From the NCBI RefSeq assembly GCF_001280425.1, contig NZ_LIUF01000005.1, forward strand, positions 124,001-188,000: a stretch of DNA of 64,000 nucleotides, written 5' to 3'. The stretch comes from Haloarcula rubripromontorii. GTDB taxonomy: Archaea > Halobacteriota > Halobacteria > Halobacteriales > Haloarculaceae. Shown here piece by piece: positions 51,045 to 60,163 of this stretch (position 1 is its first letter; each line of letters begins with the position of its first letter). The position numbers and the translations under genes are program-made. The notes under the pieces were generated by a model. That model saw only the letters and a program-made list of their open reading frames with translations. It had not been told where the DNA came from and did no database searches.

Positions 51045-51860
51045 TCACAGCCGTACCGGAATCCCCTTGCTGTCAAGATATTCCTTCGTCTCCTCGATGG
51101 AGTACTCGCCGAAGTGGAAGATAGAAGCGGCAAGACCGGCGTCCGCACCGGCATCGACGAACACTTCCTCCATGTCGGCGGGGCTACCACAGCCCGAGGA
51201 AGCGATGACCGGCGTGGAGACGGTATCACAGACGGCTTTCATCAGCGGGATGTCGTAGCCGTCCTTGGTCCCATCGGCGTCGATAGAGTTGACGAACAGC
51301 TCGCCCGCGCCGCGCTCTTCTGCTTCGGTGGCCCACTCGATGACGTCCAGTCCAGTTCCCTCGCGCCCGCCCTTGACAGTACACTCGAACCAGCAGGACT
51401 CGCCGTCGACCTCGGTGTAGTGCTCGCCCTCGTCGTCGAAGCGCCGCCGGGCGTCGACGGAGATGACGATACACTGGCTGCCGAAGGCGGCCGCGCCCTC
51501 GTCGATGAGTTCGGGCTCGGCGATGGCCCCGGAGTTGATAGAGACCTTGTCCGCGCCAGCGCGTAGCGTCTCCTTGATGTCGTCGCGGGTGCGGATGCCC
51601 CCGCCGACGGTCAGCGGGATGAACACCTCGTCGGCGACGGCCGAAACTGTATCGAGCATCGTCTCGCGGCCCTCGGCAGAGGCGGTGATGTCCAGAAAGA
51701 CGAACTCGTCGGCTCCGGACTCGTTGTAGGCCTTGGCCATCTCCACCGGGTCACCGGTGTACTCCAGATCCTCGAAGTTGACTCCCGTGTACACTGCCGC
51801 GTCACCGTTCTCGTCCACGTCCACGTCGATACAGGGAATAATCCGTTTCGTGAGCGTCAT
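51045..51860 (-). CDS. hisF: Imidazole glycerol phosphate synthase, cyclase subunit
   Basis: Encodes 271 aa from ATG 51860 ([19 protein letters not shown]). The (beta/alpha)8 barrel carries the catalytic Asp11-type residue in CIDVD, and [26 protein letters not shown] and [13 protein letters not shown] phosphate-binding loops. With HisH it forms IGP and AICAR in histidine synthesis. hisH is not in the window. The short in-frame N-terminal extension to 51968 is not supported. Confidence 0.95.
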   Translation of the reverse strand: MTLTKRIIPCIDVDVDENGDAAVYTGVNFEDLEYTGDPVEMAKAYNESGADEFVFLDITASAEGRETMLDTVSAVADEVFIPLTVGGGIRTRDDIKETLRAGADKVSINSGAIAEPELIDEGAAAFGSQCIVISVDARRRFDDEGEHYTEVDGESCWFECTVKGGREGTGLDVIEWATEAEERGAGELFVNSIDADGTKDGYDIPLMKAVCDTVSTPVIASSGCGSPADMEEVFVDAGADAGLAASIFHFGEYSIEETKEYLDSKGIPVRL

Positions 51861-51973
51861 TCGATAGCTGTGGATTCGACACAACGCCGCTTGACCGTTT
51901 CGACTGGTGCAAGTGTCTGGCCGAGTAGTGCCAATCCGACAGCTACACGTACGACGCTCCAGAACCACCGACT

Positions 51974-52165
51974 ATGGCAGACGACCACCACGAGGAGGAC
52001 CGGCCGGATTACGACCCCGAACATGTCGAACTGCCCGCACGGGAACCGCCGCTTCGCTCGACGGCCCCACAGAGCCCGTTCACCATGTCCCAGGTCGGCA
52101 CAGGGCTCGGCGTACTGCTGGTCGGACTGGTGCTTACCTTCGGTCTCGCGCTGGCGCTGGCCTGA
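51974..52165 (+). CDS. Small haloarchaeal membrane protein
   Basis: Encodes 63 aa. An acidic, His-rich N terminus (MADDHHEEDRPDYDPEHVEL) is followed by PQSPFTMSQVGTGLG and one C-terminal membrane helix. Similar tiny tail-anchored proteins with a PFTM motif are widespread in haloarchaea and remain uncharacterised. It is divergent from hisF with 113 bp between. Confidence 0.65.
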   Translation: MADDHHEEDRPDYDPEHVELPAREPPLRSTAPQSPFTMSQVGTGLGVLLVGLVLTFGLALALA

Positions 52166-52196
52166 GACGGTCGATATGGCCTCGCCGGCCGGTATT

Positions 52197-52214
52197 AATA
52201 TCAGATCTGATATT
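52197..52214. promoter_or_regulatory. 18-bp perfect palindrome upstream of the FIST/kinase operon
   Basis: AATATCAGATCTGATATT is self-complementary over all 18 bases. A TATA box (GTATATAGG, about 52226-52234) follows 11 bp later and the ATG 26 bp after that, so the palindrome sits at the upstream edge of the promoter where an activator or repressor dimer would act. Confidence 0.6.
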
Positions 52215-52259
52215 CCTGGGGAGGGGTATATAGGCTTACACGTCAATAATTGTTGTACG

Positions 52260-53471
52260 ATGCCGTCCCAGTCAGACGCACGTACGGCAGTCGCTACGGG
52301 AACGTCAGTGGCGACTGCTGGGAAACGCGCTGGCCGGGAGGCGACACGCACTGCTCGTGACCGGCTGGACGCCGAGCGAGTGGATTTTTGTCAAGTATTT
52401 GCTAGTTCTACGTTTGACCCTGAAGCCGTTCTGGCAGGCGTCAATGCGCTCGTCGACGACGAGACAGCCGTCGTCGGCTGTACGGCCAGTGGCACGTTCA
52501 CCGAGGCGGGAGCGATGGATACCGGCGTGGCCGTCACGCTCGTTACCAGTGATTCGTTCCGCTTCGATACGGCCCTTGCTGCTGGCCTCAGCGACAACAC
52601 TCGCGGGACTGTCAGAGACGCTGTCCGGTCGCTTCCTGGAAACGTCGAGGAGCCATACCAGTCAGCGATCGTTCTCCACGACGGTCTCGCGGGCGTCGGT
52701 GAGCAGTTGTCGTTGTCAGTCCAGCGACGGCTTGGCCCCTACGTCGAATTCGCAGGTGGGGCAGCGTCTGATGGTCTCCGAATGGAGTCAACGCCGGTGT
52801 TTTGCGATGAGTCGGTTGTCGAGGACGCAGTCGTTCTCGTCCTCGTCTCCGGTGAGAAACGGCCGATTATCACCGTCAACCACGGTCACAGCCCTATCTC
52901 GAAACCTTGGGAGGTAACCGATGTCTCCGGAAACGTGGTTCACGAACTCAACGGCGAGCCAGCCTTCGAAGTGTGGAAAGACGCCGTCCGAGACCACGCT
53001 GCGGAGACATCAGCGGTCGCGGTCGATGATGTCCCCGTCGGTTCAGCACAGCTCAGGAAGCTCATGGTCGCATACCTGTTTGGCATCGATCAGGGTGACA
53101 CCTACAAGATTCGCTGGCCCCGGACTGCGATTGAAGAGACTGGCGCACTGCAGTTCGCCGTCGATATTCCGGAGGGGACTGTCCTCCGGATAATGCATGG
53201 CGACAGAGCGGACCAGATCACGTCCGCCGAGCAGGCTGCTGCCGACGCTGTCTCGCTGTGTGACGGGAATATCGCTGGCGCGTTCGTCTACGACTGTGCA
53301 TGTCGCCAGATTCTCTTCGACGACGCGTTTTCATCGGCAGTCGACCGTATCACAGCGACCCTGTCGGCCCCCGTCGCTGGGTTTGAGACGTACGGGGAGC
53401 TGTGTATGCAGGCCGGACAGCTCAGCGGCTTTCATAACACGACAACGGTGCTCTTCGCACTGCCGGAGTAA
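52260..53471 (+). CDS. FIST-domain sensory protein
   Basis: Encodes 403 aa from ATG 52260; upstream codons of the same frame cover the promoter palindrome and are rejected. The N-terminal FIST domain (VVGCTASGTFTEAGAMDTGVAV and RRLGPYVEFAGGAASDGL) and the C-terminal FIST_C part (GAFVYDCACRQILFDDAF) span nearly all the protein. FIST proteins are thought to sense small ligands such as amino acids and to signal through kinases. It is cytoplasmic with no membrane segment. The kinase gene starts 3 bp downstream, so the two probably form one sensory unit. Confidence 0.9.
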   Translation: MPSQSDARTAVATGTSVATAGKRAGREATRTARDRLDAERVDFCQVFASSTFDPEAVLAGVNALVDDETAVVGCTASGTFTEAGAMDTGVAVTLVTSDSFRFDTALAAGLSDNTRGTVRDAVRSLPGNVEEPYQSAIVLHDGLAGVGEQLSLSVQRRLGPYVEFAGGAASDGLRMESTPVFCDESVVEDAVVLVLVSGEKRPIITVNHGHSPISKPWEVTDVSGNVVHELNGEPAFEVWKDAVRDHAAETSAVAVDDVPVGSAQLRKLMVAYLFGIDQGDTYKIRWPRTAIEETGALQFAVDIPEGTVLRIMHGDRADQITSAEQAAADAVSLCDGNIAGAFVYDCACRQILFDDAFSSAVDRITATLSAPVAGFETYGELCMQAGQLSGFHNTTTVLFALPE

Positions 53472-53474
53472 CAG

Positions 53475-54692
53475 ATGAACCGAACAGGACTCGTTTCGAA
53501 GTTCGCAGAAACGGTCGGCATCGAGAAGGCGTCAGCTATCGTCGACGACGCGATAGCTGACCTCGGTATCAGTGACGAAACGGAGATAGACGACACGGAC
53601 GCACAGGACATCTGTGATATAATCCAGCATAACAACGAGGGATACATCGCACTCGTCGCGAGTGAACTCCGCGTACAGCTGGCGGCACAGGAACGATTTG
53701 ACGCGCTTCTGGGAAACATTCCGAATCCGGCTGTCGTCGTCGGGTTCGAGCAGCGAGAACCGTACGTCAAGTCGATCAACGAAGCGTTTGCGGACTCGTT
53801 TGGCTACGACCAGACGGATGCAGTCGGAGCGGAGCTTCGGACACTCCTTGCACCGCCCGGAGCCGACTCCGAAGTAATCAGGACAGACTGGTGGGAACAG
53901 ACCGGCCAGTCGGAGCAAGAGGTTAGACGGATGACCGCATCAGGCGAGGTCCGGACCTACCTGTTCCGGAGTACCGTCGTCACTCGCGACAGCAGTCAGC
54001 TGGAAGGGTACGGCATCTACACCGACATCACAGACCGAAAGCGCCGCGAGCAGCAACTGAAACACCAGAACGAGCGGCTCGACGAGTTTGTCAGTATCGT
54101 CAGCCACGACCTTCGAAACCCGCTAAACGTCGCCTCCGGCCGCACCCAGTTACTGCTCGACGACATCGAGGACGTGGCTGTTCGGGAGGGACTACAGGAG
54201 GTCGCCGCGGCACACGAGCGGATGGCGCGGATTCTTGATGACACACTGACGCTCGCTCGTCAGGGGCGGGTCGTCGGAGAGACCGCGAGCGTCTCCATCG
54301 AAACTGTCGCGGCCGACGCGTGGCAACAGGTCGAAACCGAGGACGCAACGCTTAGTATCGAGACAGAAGCGACCGTCGAGGCGGACGCCGAGCGCCTCCA
54401 GCAGCTATTCGAGAATCTCTACCGGAACGCCATCGAGCACGCGGGCGCTGAATGCTCCGTCGTCGTCTCCGTGCCCGAGGGACACGAGCAGAGTGGGTTC
54501 TCTATCGCGGACGATGGCCCTGGTATTCCACCGGACGACCGTGAGCTGGTGTTCGAACACGGTTACTCAACGAACGCGGACGGGACGGGGTTCGGCCTGT
54601 CAATCGTTCAAAGCATCGTTGAAGCGCACGGCTGGTCGGTCGCAGTCTCTGAGAGCGAAATGGGCGGCGCGCGGTTCGATATCCGCTGGTAA
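53475..54692 (+). CDS. PAS-domain sensor histidine kinase
   Basis: Encodes 405 aa. After an N-terminal helical region (to about residue 70) a PAS domain occupies about 75-190 (NPAVVVGFEQREPYVKSINE and the DITDRKRREQQL linker). The H box is SIVSHDLRNPLN, the N box NLYRNAIEH, and G boxes DDGPGIPPDD and GTGFGLSIVQS. There is no membrane helix, so it is a cytoplasmic kinase. It lies 3 bp after the FIST gene; no response regulator is adjacent. Confidence 0.93.
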   Translation: MNRTGLVSKFAETVGIEKASAIVDDAIADLGISDETEIDDTDAQDICDIIQHNNEGYIALVASELRVQLAAQERFDALLGNIPNPAVVVGFEQREPYVKSINEAFADSFGYDQTDAVGAELRTLLAPPGADSEVIRTDWWEQTGQSEQEVRRMTASGEVRTYLFRSTVVTRDSSQLEGYGIYTDITDRKRREQQLKHQNERLDEFVSIVSHDLRNPLNVASGRTQLLLDDIEDVAVREGLQEVAAAHERMARILDDTLTLARQGRVVGETASVSIETVAADAWQQVETEDATLSIETEATVEADAERLQQLFENLYRNAIEHAGAECSVVVSVPEGHEQSGFSIADDGPGIPPDDRELVFEHGYSTNADGTGFGLSIVQSIVEAHGWSVAVSESEMGGARFDIRW

Positions 54693-56858
54693 TCAGGCCA
54701 GTTCGTCGGTGATAACCGACCGCAGGTCGGCGATTTCTTTGGCGTCGTACTGCAGTTGCTCGTCGTTGACAGTGATATCGAGGCGGTTCGAGCCGTTGGC
54801 CTCACCAAGTTCCGTCACCGGCGCGACGCCGTCGAAGGCCTCGCGGACGGCTGCCGGGTCGGTCGTCTCGAACACCACGCGACCGGGCCGTTCGTTGAAC
54901 AGGAGGCGCTTCTTGCTCCCGCGGTCGACCGTTTCGATTTCGACCGACGCGCCGGCGTCCGCGTGGACCATTTCGGCCAGCGTCACCGCGAGACCGCCGT
55001 GGCTCACGTCGTGGCTCGCAAGCACGTGGTCGGCGTCGGCGACCGCGGCAATCGTCTCGATGGCCTCCGTCGAGTCCGCCGGGAGGGCGGGGAAACGGTC
55101 GGTGCCGCCGAACTGCGCAGTGTACTCGGAACCGCCGAGGCGCGGGTCGGCCTCGCCTTCGAGTGCGGTGTCGCCGACGACGACGAGCGTGCCCTCGCCC
55201 GACAGCGACAGCGGCGGGGCGTCGTAGCCCTCCTTGACGCCGACGAGCGCGAGCGTCGGCGTGGGCGGAATCGGCCCCTCCTGTGAGTCGTTGTACAGCG
55301 AGACGTTGCCGCCGACGACCGGCACGTCGAGATCGCTGCACATGTCCGCCAGGCCGTCGACGATGCCTTTGAAGCCGCCGTACACGTCCGGTTTCTCGGG
55401 GTTGCCGCCGTTCAGACAGTCCACGGCCGCGTGGGGCGTCGCGCCCTTCGCGGCGACGTTCGTGGCGTTTTCCAGCGCGACGGCGCGAGCGCCTTCGTAG
55501 GGGGCCGCGTCGGTCCAGTTGGGGTCCGCGCCGGCCGAGAAGGCGAGCCCGGTGCCGGCCTCGCGGATGGCGAGCAGGGCGGCATCGTCGCCCGGCAGGA
55601 CGCTCGTTCGGACCTGCACCTCGTGGTCGTACTGGCGGTAGACCCACCGCTTCGAGGCACAGTTCGGGCTGCCGACGATGCGGTCGAACGCCTCGTCCAG
55701 CGACACGGTCGGCAGGTCTCGCTCCTGTTTCGGTGGCGCGTCGCTCGGCAGGTCGTTCATCGGCGCACCGTCGCCGAGGAACGCGGCGTCCACGTCGACG
55801 ACCGTCTCGCCCTCGAAGGTGCAGACATAGTTCGTCCCCGGCTCGGTGAGTTCGCCGATGACCGAACAACCGAGGTCGAACCGCTCCGCGAGTTCGGCCA
55901 CGCGGTCGACGTTCTCCGGTGCGACCTCGTACACCATCCGCTCCTGGCTCTCGGCGAGCAGGTACTCCATGGCGTTCATGTTTGGCTCGCGCTCGTGGAC
56001 GCGGTCGAGTTCGATGCGCGCGCCGAGGCCGCCTTTGGCGACTAGCTCCGAAGACGCCCCTCCGAGGCCAGCGGCTCCGAGGTCGCGGGCCGACTCGACG
56101 AGTTCCTCGTCCAGCAGCGCCTCGTTGCACTCGATGAGCAGTTTCTCCGAGTACGGGTCGCCGACCTGCACGGCCGGCCGGTCCTCCGTTTCGGCGTCCT
56201 CGGCGAGGTCCTCGCTGGCGAAGGAGGCCCCGCCTAGGCCGTCCCGGCCCGTCGCGTTGCCGACGAGGACGAGCTTGTTACCCGGTTCCTGCGCCTCGGC
56301 GGTGATGGTCCGCTCGGGCTCCAGCAGGCCGATACAGGAGACGTTCACCAGGGGGTTGCCCTCGTAGTCGTCGTGGAAGGCGACGCTGCCGGCGACGGTC
56401 GGAACGCCGATGCAGTTCCCGTAGTGGGAGATACCTTCGACGACGCCCTCGAAGAGATAGCGGGAGTGTTCTCGGTCGAAGTCGCCGAAGTACAGGCAGT
56501 CGGCCAGCGCGATTGGGTAGGCTCCCATCGAGAGGGTGTCGCGGACGATGCCGCCGACACCGGTGGCCGCTCCGTCGAACGGGTCGACGTAGGACGGGTG
56601 GTTGTGGGACTCGACGCCCATCGTGATGTACATCTCCTCGCCGTCGCCGTGGGTCGGCAGGGAGACGACGGCCGCGTCGTCGCCGGGACCGATGACGACC
56701 TGGTCGCCCTCGGAGTCGAACGCCGACAGCAGGGGGCGAGAGGAGCGATACGCGCAGTGTTCGCTCCAGAGGTTCTCGAAGAGAGCGGCCTCCGCCCGTG
56801 TCGGCTCCCGACCGATCTCCTCGACCACGAGTTCGTGGTCCGCGTCGGACAGGCTCAT
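54693..56858 (-). CDS. purL: Phosphoribosylformylglycinamidine synthase, PurL subunit
   Basis: Encodes 721 aa from ATG 56858 ([19 protein letters not shown]), the usual length of small-type PurL; the 91-codon upstream extension of the frame is promoter DNA. Landmarks are [18 protein letters not shown] near the start, [32 protein letters not shown] and [16 protein letters not shown]. It uses ATP to convert FGAR to FGAM in purine synthesis with PurS and PurQ, which are not in this window. Convergent with the kinase gene: the stops abut. Confidence 0.96.
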   Translation of the reverse strand: MSLSDADHELVVEEIGREPTRAEAALFENLWSEHCAYRSSRPLLSAFDSEGDQVVIGPGDDAAVVSLPTHGDGEEMYITMGVESHNHPSYVDPFDGAATGVGGIVRDTLSMGAYPIALADCLYFGDFDREHSRYLFEGVVEGISHYGNCIGVPTVAGSVAFHDDYEGNPLVNVSCIGLLEPERTITAEAQEPGNKLVLVGNATGRDGLGGASFASEDLAEDAETEDRPAVQVGDPYSEKLLIECNEALLDEELVESARDLGAAGLGGASSELVAKGGLGARIELDRVHEREPNMNAMEYLLAESQERMVYEVAPENVDRVAELAERFDLGCSVIGELTEPGTNYVCTFEGETVVDVDAAFLGDGAPMNDLPSDAPPKQERDLPTVSLDEAFDRIVGSPNCASKRWVYRQYDHEVQVRTSVLPGDDAALLAIREAGTGLAFSAGADPNWTDAAPYEGARAVALENATNVAAKGATPHAAVDCLNGGNPEKPDVYGGFKGIVDGLADMCSDLDVPVVGGNVSLYNDSQEGPIPPTPTLALVGVKEGYDAPPLSLSGEGTLVVVGDTALEGEADPRLGGSEYTAQFGGTDRFPALPADSTEAIETIAAVADADHVLASHDVSHGGLAVTLAEMVHADAGASVEIETVDRGSKKRLLFNERPGRVVFETTDPAAVREAFDGVAPVTELGEANGSNRLDITVNDEQLQYDAKEIADLRSVITDELA

Positions 56859-57186
56859 TACCTCGTCGTGGCCGCCCACAAGATAAGTCCCTTTCCATGC
56901 ACTCGCGCCGGCAGGACGAACGTGCAACAGCGTCGGTAGCACACGACCCGCGTCTGTCGAGGTGAACGCCTGCTCACCGACCCGCAGCCAATAGCTGAAA
57001 CACATGTCTGACCACGACCTTCCACTGCCCTCAGCTATGGTTTTCAGGAAGTGAAGATGGAGATATAGCGTAGTTATGACAGAGGTCTGTGCCGGTATTC
57101 TGCAGGAACCACACGGAAATCCCTTTTTCAAATCAGATAACCGGCCCTCGCAGTATATATGGCCGCTGGGCGTACCCCGGTACAGG
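56859..57186. other. Intergenic region upstream of purL and the next membrane-protein gene
   Basis: 328 bp that serve as divergent promoters. On the minus strand a TATA-like CTTATC lies about 25 bp before the purL start. On the plus strand AT-rich CAGATAA and TATATAT tracts (about 57134-57160) precede the 57187 gene. No ORF or repeat stands out. Confidence 0.4.
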
Positions 57187-57552
57187 ATGGGGTCCGCGGA
57201 TAGCGACTGGCTGACGCTGGAGGGGAGTTCCTTCTCTGTCCGGTCGTTCTCCAGCGTGTGGGCGGTGGCGCTGGCGACCTACGGCGTCGGCGACGTGGTT
57301 ACTACCATCGCCATCGTCTATTTCGTTCCGACGTTCACCGAGGCGAATCCCGCGATTCGATGGGCAATCCAGTCGTTCGGCGGCGGCGGCTTCCTCGGAC
57401 TCAAACTCCTCGTTATCTACTGCTGTCTCGGCTTGAGCATCTGGGGCGGCGTGCTGGAGGAGGACCCGCTGCTCTATTACGGCCCGCCGGCGCTCCTGAC
57501 AGTGCTTGGCCTCGTTGTGACCGGTTTCAATCTCACGCTCCTGTTTTCCTGA
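57187..57552 (+). CDS. Three-to-four-helix membrane protein (DUF5658-like)
   Basis: Encodes 121 aa from ATG 57187; the frame's upstream part is promoter DNA. The pattern GDVVTTIAI...[12 protein letters not shown], then [10 protein letters not shown], with a conserved Asp, Thr-Thr, Glu, Asn-Pro and Lys among the helices, resembles the DUF5658 family. The function of the family is unknown. Three clear hydrophobic stretches plus a weaker one. No operon partner. Confidence 0.7.
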   Translation: MGSADSDWLTLEGSSFSVRSFSSVWAVALATYGVGDVVTTIAIVYFVPTFTEANPAIRWAIQSFGGGGFLGLKLLVIYCCLGLSIWGGVLEEDPLLYYGPPALLTVLGLVVTGFNLTLLFS

Positions 57553-57621
57553 CAAGCCGCCACAGGCACATCCCTTCGAAGTAGCGACGCTAGCAAGTGA
57601 GACATCCCGGCGAGGACTGGG

Positions 57622-57954
57622 CTACGCAGCCGTCGTGTTGCTGGTGGTTGTCCCGTTCGACTCGTCGGTAGCCGGTGTCGGGGTTTCAGTCAGGAGCGCA
57701 CTCGGCGGCGGCGAGCCACTGCCGCCGCTTTCGGTCGGCGTGGAATCGGCTCCAGTCGGTGTCTCCGTCGAGGCTGACTCTGTCGGCGTCGGCGACGTCT
57801 CGACGGCGGACTGGTTGGGTGCCGAGTCGCTGGTGTCGGTGAGACCAAGAGTTCCGACACCGGCACCGATGACGGCGAGTGAAACGAGAAGAACGAGTCC
57901 CAGAAGCCGCTTGTTGTAGGTCCCGTCCGCATCTCGGACGATGCCGCTACTCAT
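57622..57954 (-). CDS. Single-helix membrane protein with Thr/Pro-rich external tail
   Basis: Encodes 110 aa from ATG 57954 (MSSGIVRDADGTYNKRLLG). One membrane helix (about residues 18-36) is followed by a low-complexity tail of Thr, Ser, Pro and Glu (repeats of the TPT, ESA, TETP type). Such tails are likely O-glycosylated outside the cell. No fold or family is recognised. It faces the membrane protein at 57187 from the opposite strand with a 69-bp spacer. Confidence 0.6.
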   Translation of the reverse strand: MSSGIVRDADGTYNKRLLGLVLLVSLAVIGAGVGTLGLTDTSDSAPNQSAVETSPTPTESASTETPTGADSTPTESGGSGSPPPSALLTETPTPATDESNGTTTSNTTAA

Positions 57955-58126
57955 GTCAGTTCTGCCTCCGGCCGGCCGCGGCACCACGCTTGAAGTACAC
58001 CGTTATCATCGTTTTTCGACACGTTGTTGTGCTTTATCGTGCAGAGACCTCTCCACGGCCCCACCGGGCAACCGATATCCAACCCAGTCGAATCGGCTTA
58101 AGATATGTCGCCCAGCAGACCGTATA

Positions 58127-58384
58127 ATGGTTTCCATGTTTTCAGCCGTCACACAAGCTGGGTTCTCCCAGCAGTATTCTGCCAATGTGGTTGCCCGGAC
58201 CGACCGTCAGCGGGTGTGGCGTCATGAGTTCGCGGAGCACGCTACGCTGCGGACTATCGGTCGTCAGAACGGGACGCTCTCATCGGACGCGTTGTCTTCA
58301 TCGTCGGTTCGGAGTTCGCCGGTTTGCCGGTACCGTGTTTCGAGCCGCTGGAGTTTGTCGTTGATACTCGTACTCTGGTGGTGA
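58127..58384 (+). CDS. Possible small gene in the 57955-58263 gap
   Basis: An 85-codon frame starts at ATG 58127, about 27 bp after a TATA-like CTTAAGAT (58098-58105), which would make it leaderless. Its last 121 bp are antisense to the 3' end of the 58264-58800 gene, and its protein has no recognisable family. Codon use in the overlap is dictated by the other gene. The rest of the 309-bp gap holds nothing else that I can support. Confidence 0.2.
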   Translation: MVSMFSAVTQAGFSQQYSANVVARTDRQRVWRHEFAEHATLRTIGRQNGTLSSDALSSSSVRSSPVCRYRVSSRWSLSLILVLWW

Positions 58385-58800
58385 GCCGGGCTTACGCGAA
58401 CGCGGACAAGGTCGTACTCGTGGCGGTCTGACAGCCCGTTCCAGGCGCGGAACGCGCCGACAGTCAGCGTGTCGCTCTGGGGGCAGAACTCGGTCGTCGG
58501 CGTGAACTCCGCTCTGAGAACACTGCTGTCGTCGGGTTCACGGCCGTAACGGAAGCCTGCGTCCGGGTGACGGTGGTCGAGGTTCAGCCGTGCGAGGTTG
58601 TACCCGAAGGTCATGTCGTACACGCCACGCTCGTCGAACAGATCCATCGTGAGTCGGTGGAAGGCGGCGTGGTCGGCGCCGGTCAGTACCGCTGTCTCAG
58701 ACAGAAACGGGCCGGGGTCGGGGTTGTGTTCGAGAACGAAGGTTCCGTAGCTGTCGAACCCGACGTCTGAGCCGCCGCGGAGGCCGGAGAGAAGGCTCAT
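58264..58800 (-). CDS. Conserved-looking haloarchaeal protein, unknown
   Basis: Encodes 178 aa from ATG 58800 (MSLLSGLRGGSDVGFDSYG). It is soluble and His/Asp-rich in the middle (NLDHRHPDAGF) and ends in an acidic, Ser-rich tail. Composition and codon bias are those of a real haloarchaeal gene. No domain is recognised. It is divergent from the DUF2249-cupin operon (89-bp spacer), so it may share regulation with it. Confidence 0.65.
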   Translation of the reverse strand: MSLLSGLRGGSDVGFDSYGTFVLEHNPDPGPFLSETAVLTGADHAAFHRLTMDLFDERGVYDMTFGYNLARLNLDHRHPDAGFRYGREPDDSSVLRAEFTPTTEFCPQSDTLTVGAFRAWNGLSDRHEYDLVRVRVSPAHHQSTSINDKLQRLETRYRQTGELRTDDEDNASDESVPF

Positions 58801-58889
58801 AATGGAATGAACGGGCGGCACACATCAGGGCCTACTCCCGAACGTGTTCGGGGTAACCCCCTCCCCGACTCCCGGCGAACACGCAGGTG

Positions 58890-59123
58890 ATGCCAGCAAC
58901 CACACTCGACCTGCGTGAGACGCCGCCGCCCGAGCGACACTCGAAGATACACGACTCTTTCGAGGCGCTGTCGTCCGGAGAGACGCTTCGGATTATCAAC
59001 GACCACGAACCGAAGCCGCTGTTCTACGAAATGCAAGCTGAGGTCGAGGCGTTCGACGCAGCGAATTACCGGTGCGAGCAGGACGGTCCAGAAAAGTACG
59101 TCGCTGATCTCCCGAAACAATGA
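58890..59123 (+). CDS. DUF2249 (TusA-like) protein
   Basis: Encodes 77 aa from ATG 58890, with a GTG three bases earlier as alternative. TTLDLRETPPPERHSKIHDSF and LRIINDHEPKPLFYEMQAE match the DUF2249 family, which has a TusA-like alpha/beta fold. Family members often accompany nitrogen-oxide or heme-copper genes. Here the conserved Cys of TusA is absent in the N-terminal motif. Its stop overlaps the cupin ATG. Confidence 0.85.
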   Translation: MPATTLDLRETPPPERHSKIHDSFEALSSGETLRIINDHEPKPLFYEMQAEVEAFDAANYRCEQDGPEKYVADLPKQ

Positions 59124-59437
59124 GCAAATCCACTGCCGCAGAAACCGAGCGAGCAACGCTCGACGGTGACGAAAACGGCCGGACGAGGTTGTTTGACGGG
59201 GAGCCAAAGACCATCCAGTTGATGCTTGGTGCGGGCGAGTCAATTCCGGCGCATAAGCATCCCGGTCGGGACATCGTGTTCTTCCTCCGTTCAGGCGCCG
59301 TGGATCTGACGCTCGGTGACGAGACGCTGTCACTCTCTCCCGGAGACATCGTCCGGTTTGACGGGGATCAGGACATCTCCCCCGCCGCAGCGGCGGACAG
59401 CGAGGCACTGCTCGTTCTGGCGGCGTCGTCGGAGTAG
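59120..59437 (+). CDS. Cupin-domain protein
   Basis: Encodes 105 aa. The two cupin motifs are seen: G-x5-H-x-H around GAGESIPAHKHPGRDIVF, and the second around LSPGDIVRFDGDQDI. The first motif supplies His, His and likely Glu/Asp ligands for a metal. Single-domain cupins bind varied small ligands. The gene is coupled to DUF2249 (ATGA), so a joint role in redox or nitrogen-oxide handling is plausible but not shown. Confidence 0.85.
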   Translation: MSKSTAAETERATLDGDENGRTRLFDGEPKTIQLMLGAGESIPAHKHPGRDIVFFLRSGAVDLTLGDETLSLSPGDIVRFDGDQDISPAAAADSEALLVLAASSE

Positions 59438-59520
59438 TCGCATACTGGCCGGCTGTCTCTTCGTGCGGATATCGCGCTTCTGCGGACGCAATAGTCGCCA
59501 CGGGAGTACGACTGCTCGCC

Positions 59521-59793
59521 TCACTCGAACAGGGAGATCGCCGTTTCGATCCGCTCGTCGTCCGCGTTCCTCGCCGCGTCCTGCAGACTTGCACGGGGGA
59601 CAGCGAGCAGTCGCTCGACGAGCCGCTCGCTCAGTTGTTCGACCGCCAGCCGCTGGGCAGCCGTCAGGTCACCGTCCTGCTGGAGCTGTGACAGCGTCCG
59701 TTCGAGTTGCTCCTGTTGAATCTTCGCACCACGGCTGTTGATACGAGCGACCGCTTCGTCGACGTCGACAGGTGGCTCCGTGTTCCGACTCAT
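59521..59793 (-). CDS. Stand-alone glutamyl-tRNA-reductase-like C-terminal domain
   Basis: Encodes 90 aa. The sequence VARINSRGAKIQQEQLERTL, then LTAAQRLAVEQLSERLVERLL and VPRASLQDAAR resembles the helical dimerisation domain at the C terminus of glutamyl-tRNA reductase (HemA); the catalytic and NAD domains are absent. Such free tail domains occur in haloarchaea near heme/nitrogen genes. It may regulate tetrapyrrole synthesis or serve as a dimer module. The start overlaps the 3' end of the next DUF2249 gene (4 bp), indicating one transcript. Confidence 0.7.
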   Translation of the reverse strand: MSRNTEPPVDVDEAVARINSRGAKIQQEQLERTLSQLQQDGDLTAAQRLAVEQLSERLVERLLAVPRASLQDAARNADDERIETAISLFE

Positions 59794-60074
59794 CTGCGCC
59801 AGATGACCGTCACTGTCGCGTCCTCGGTCTCAACACTTTCGAAGTCGTATCCTCTGTCTTCGAGTTTCGGATAGAGGTGCTGTGGGGCACGGTCGTTGAA
59901 CTGGACGAGCACGGTATCGTCGTCGAGGTCCGCAAGCAACTCCAGCGTCTGCTTGAGCGGCTTCGGCGGCCCCAGCGACTGCACGTCGAGACATTCCGTC
60001 GGCGCGTCATCGGGCGCATCGGTTTCCGAAACCAGGGCCGCGGTTTGGGCTGTTGGCTGGTGGTTCGGCGTCAT
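59790..60074 (-). CDS. DUF2249 protein (second)
   Basis: Encodes 94 aa from ATG 60074 (MTPNHQPTAQTAALV). After an unstructured lead, residues 30-94 fit DUF2249: ECLDVQSLGPPKPLKQTLEL, then VLVQFNDRAPQHLYPKLEDRG and a terminal strand TVTVIW. The Arg-rich N-terminal extension of the frame is not used because it lies in the divergent promoter. It is divergent from the heme-copper-like gene and in operon with the HemA-tail gene. Confidence 0.8.
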   Translation of the reverse strand: MTPNHQPTAQTAALVSETDAPDDAPTECLDVQSLGPPKPLKQTLELLADLDDDTVLVQFNDRAPQHLYPKLEDRGYDFESVETEDATVTVIWRR

Positions 60075-60163
60075 GTGTTCTCGTTCGGTTGTGAGCGGGC
60101 CGTCCCTTTTCCCGAACATATTCGGCCACACTGCCAGCAAGGACAGGGCCGTATCAGACGATA

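Noticed and set aside
55431-56045. Long plus-strand frames opposite purL
   Set aside because: Antisense openness is expected from high third-position GC; purL is full length and unmistakable.
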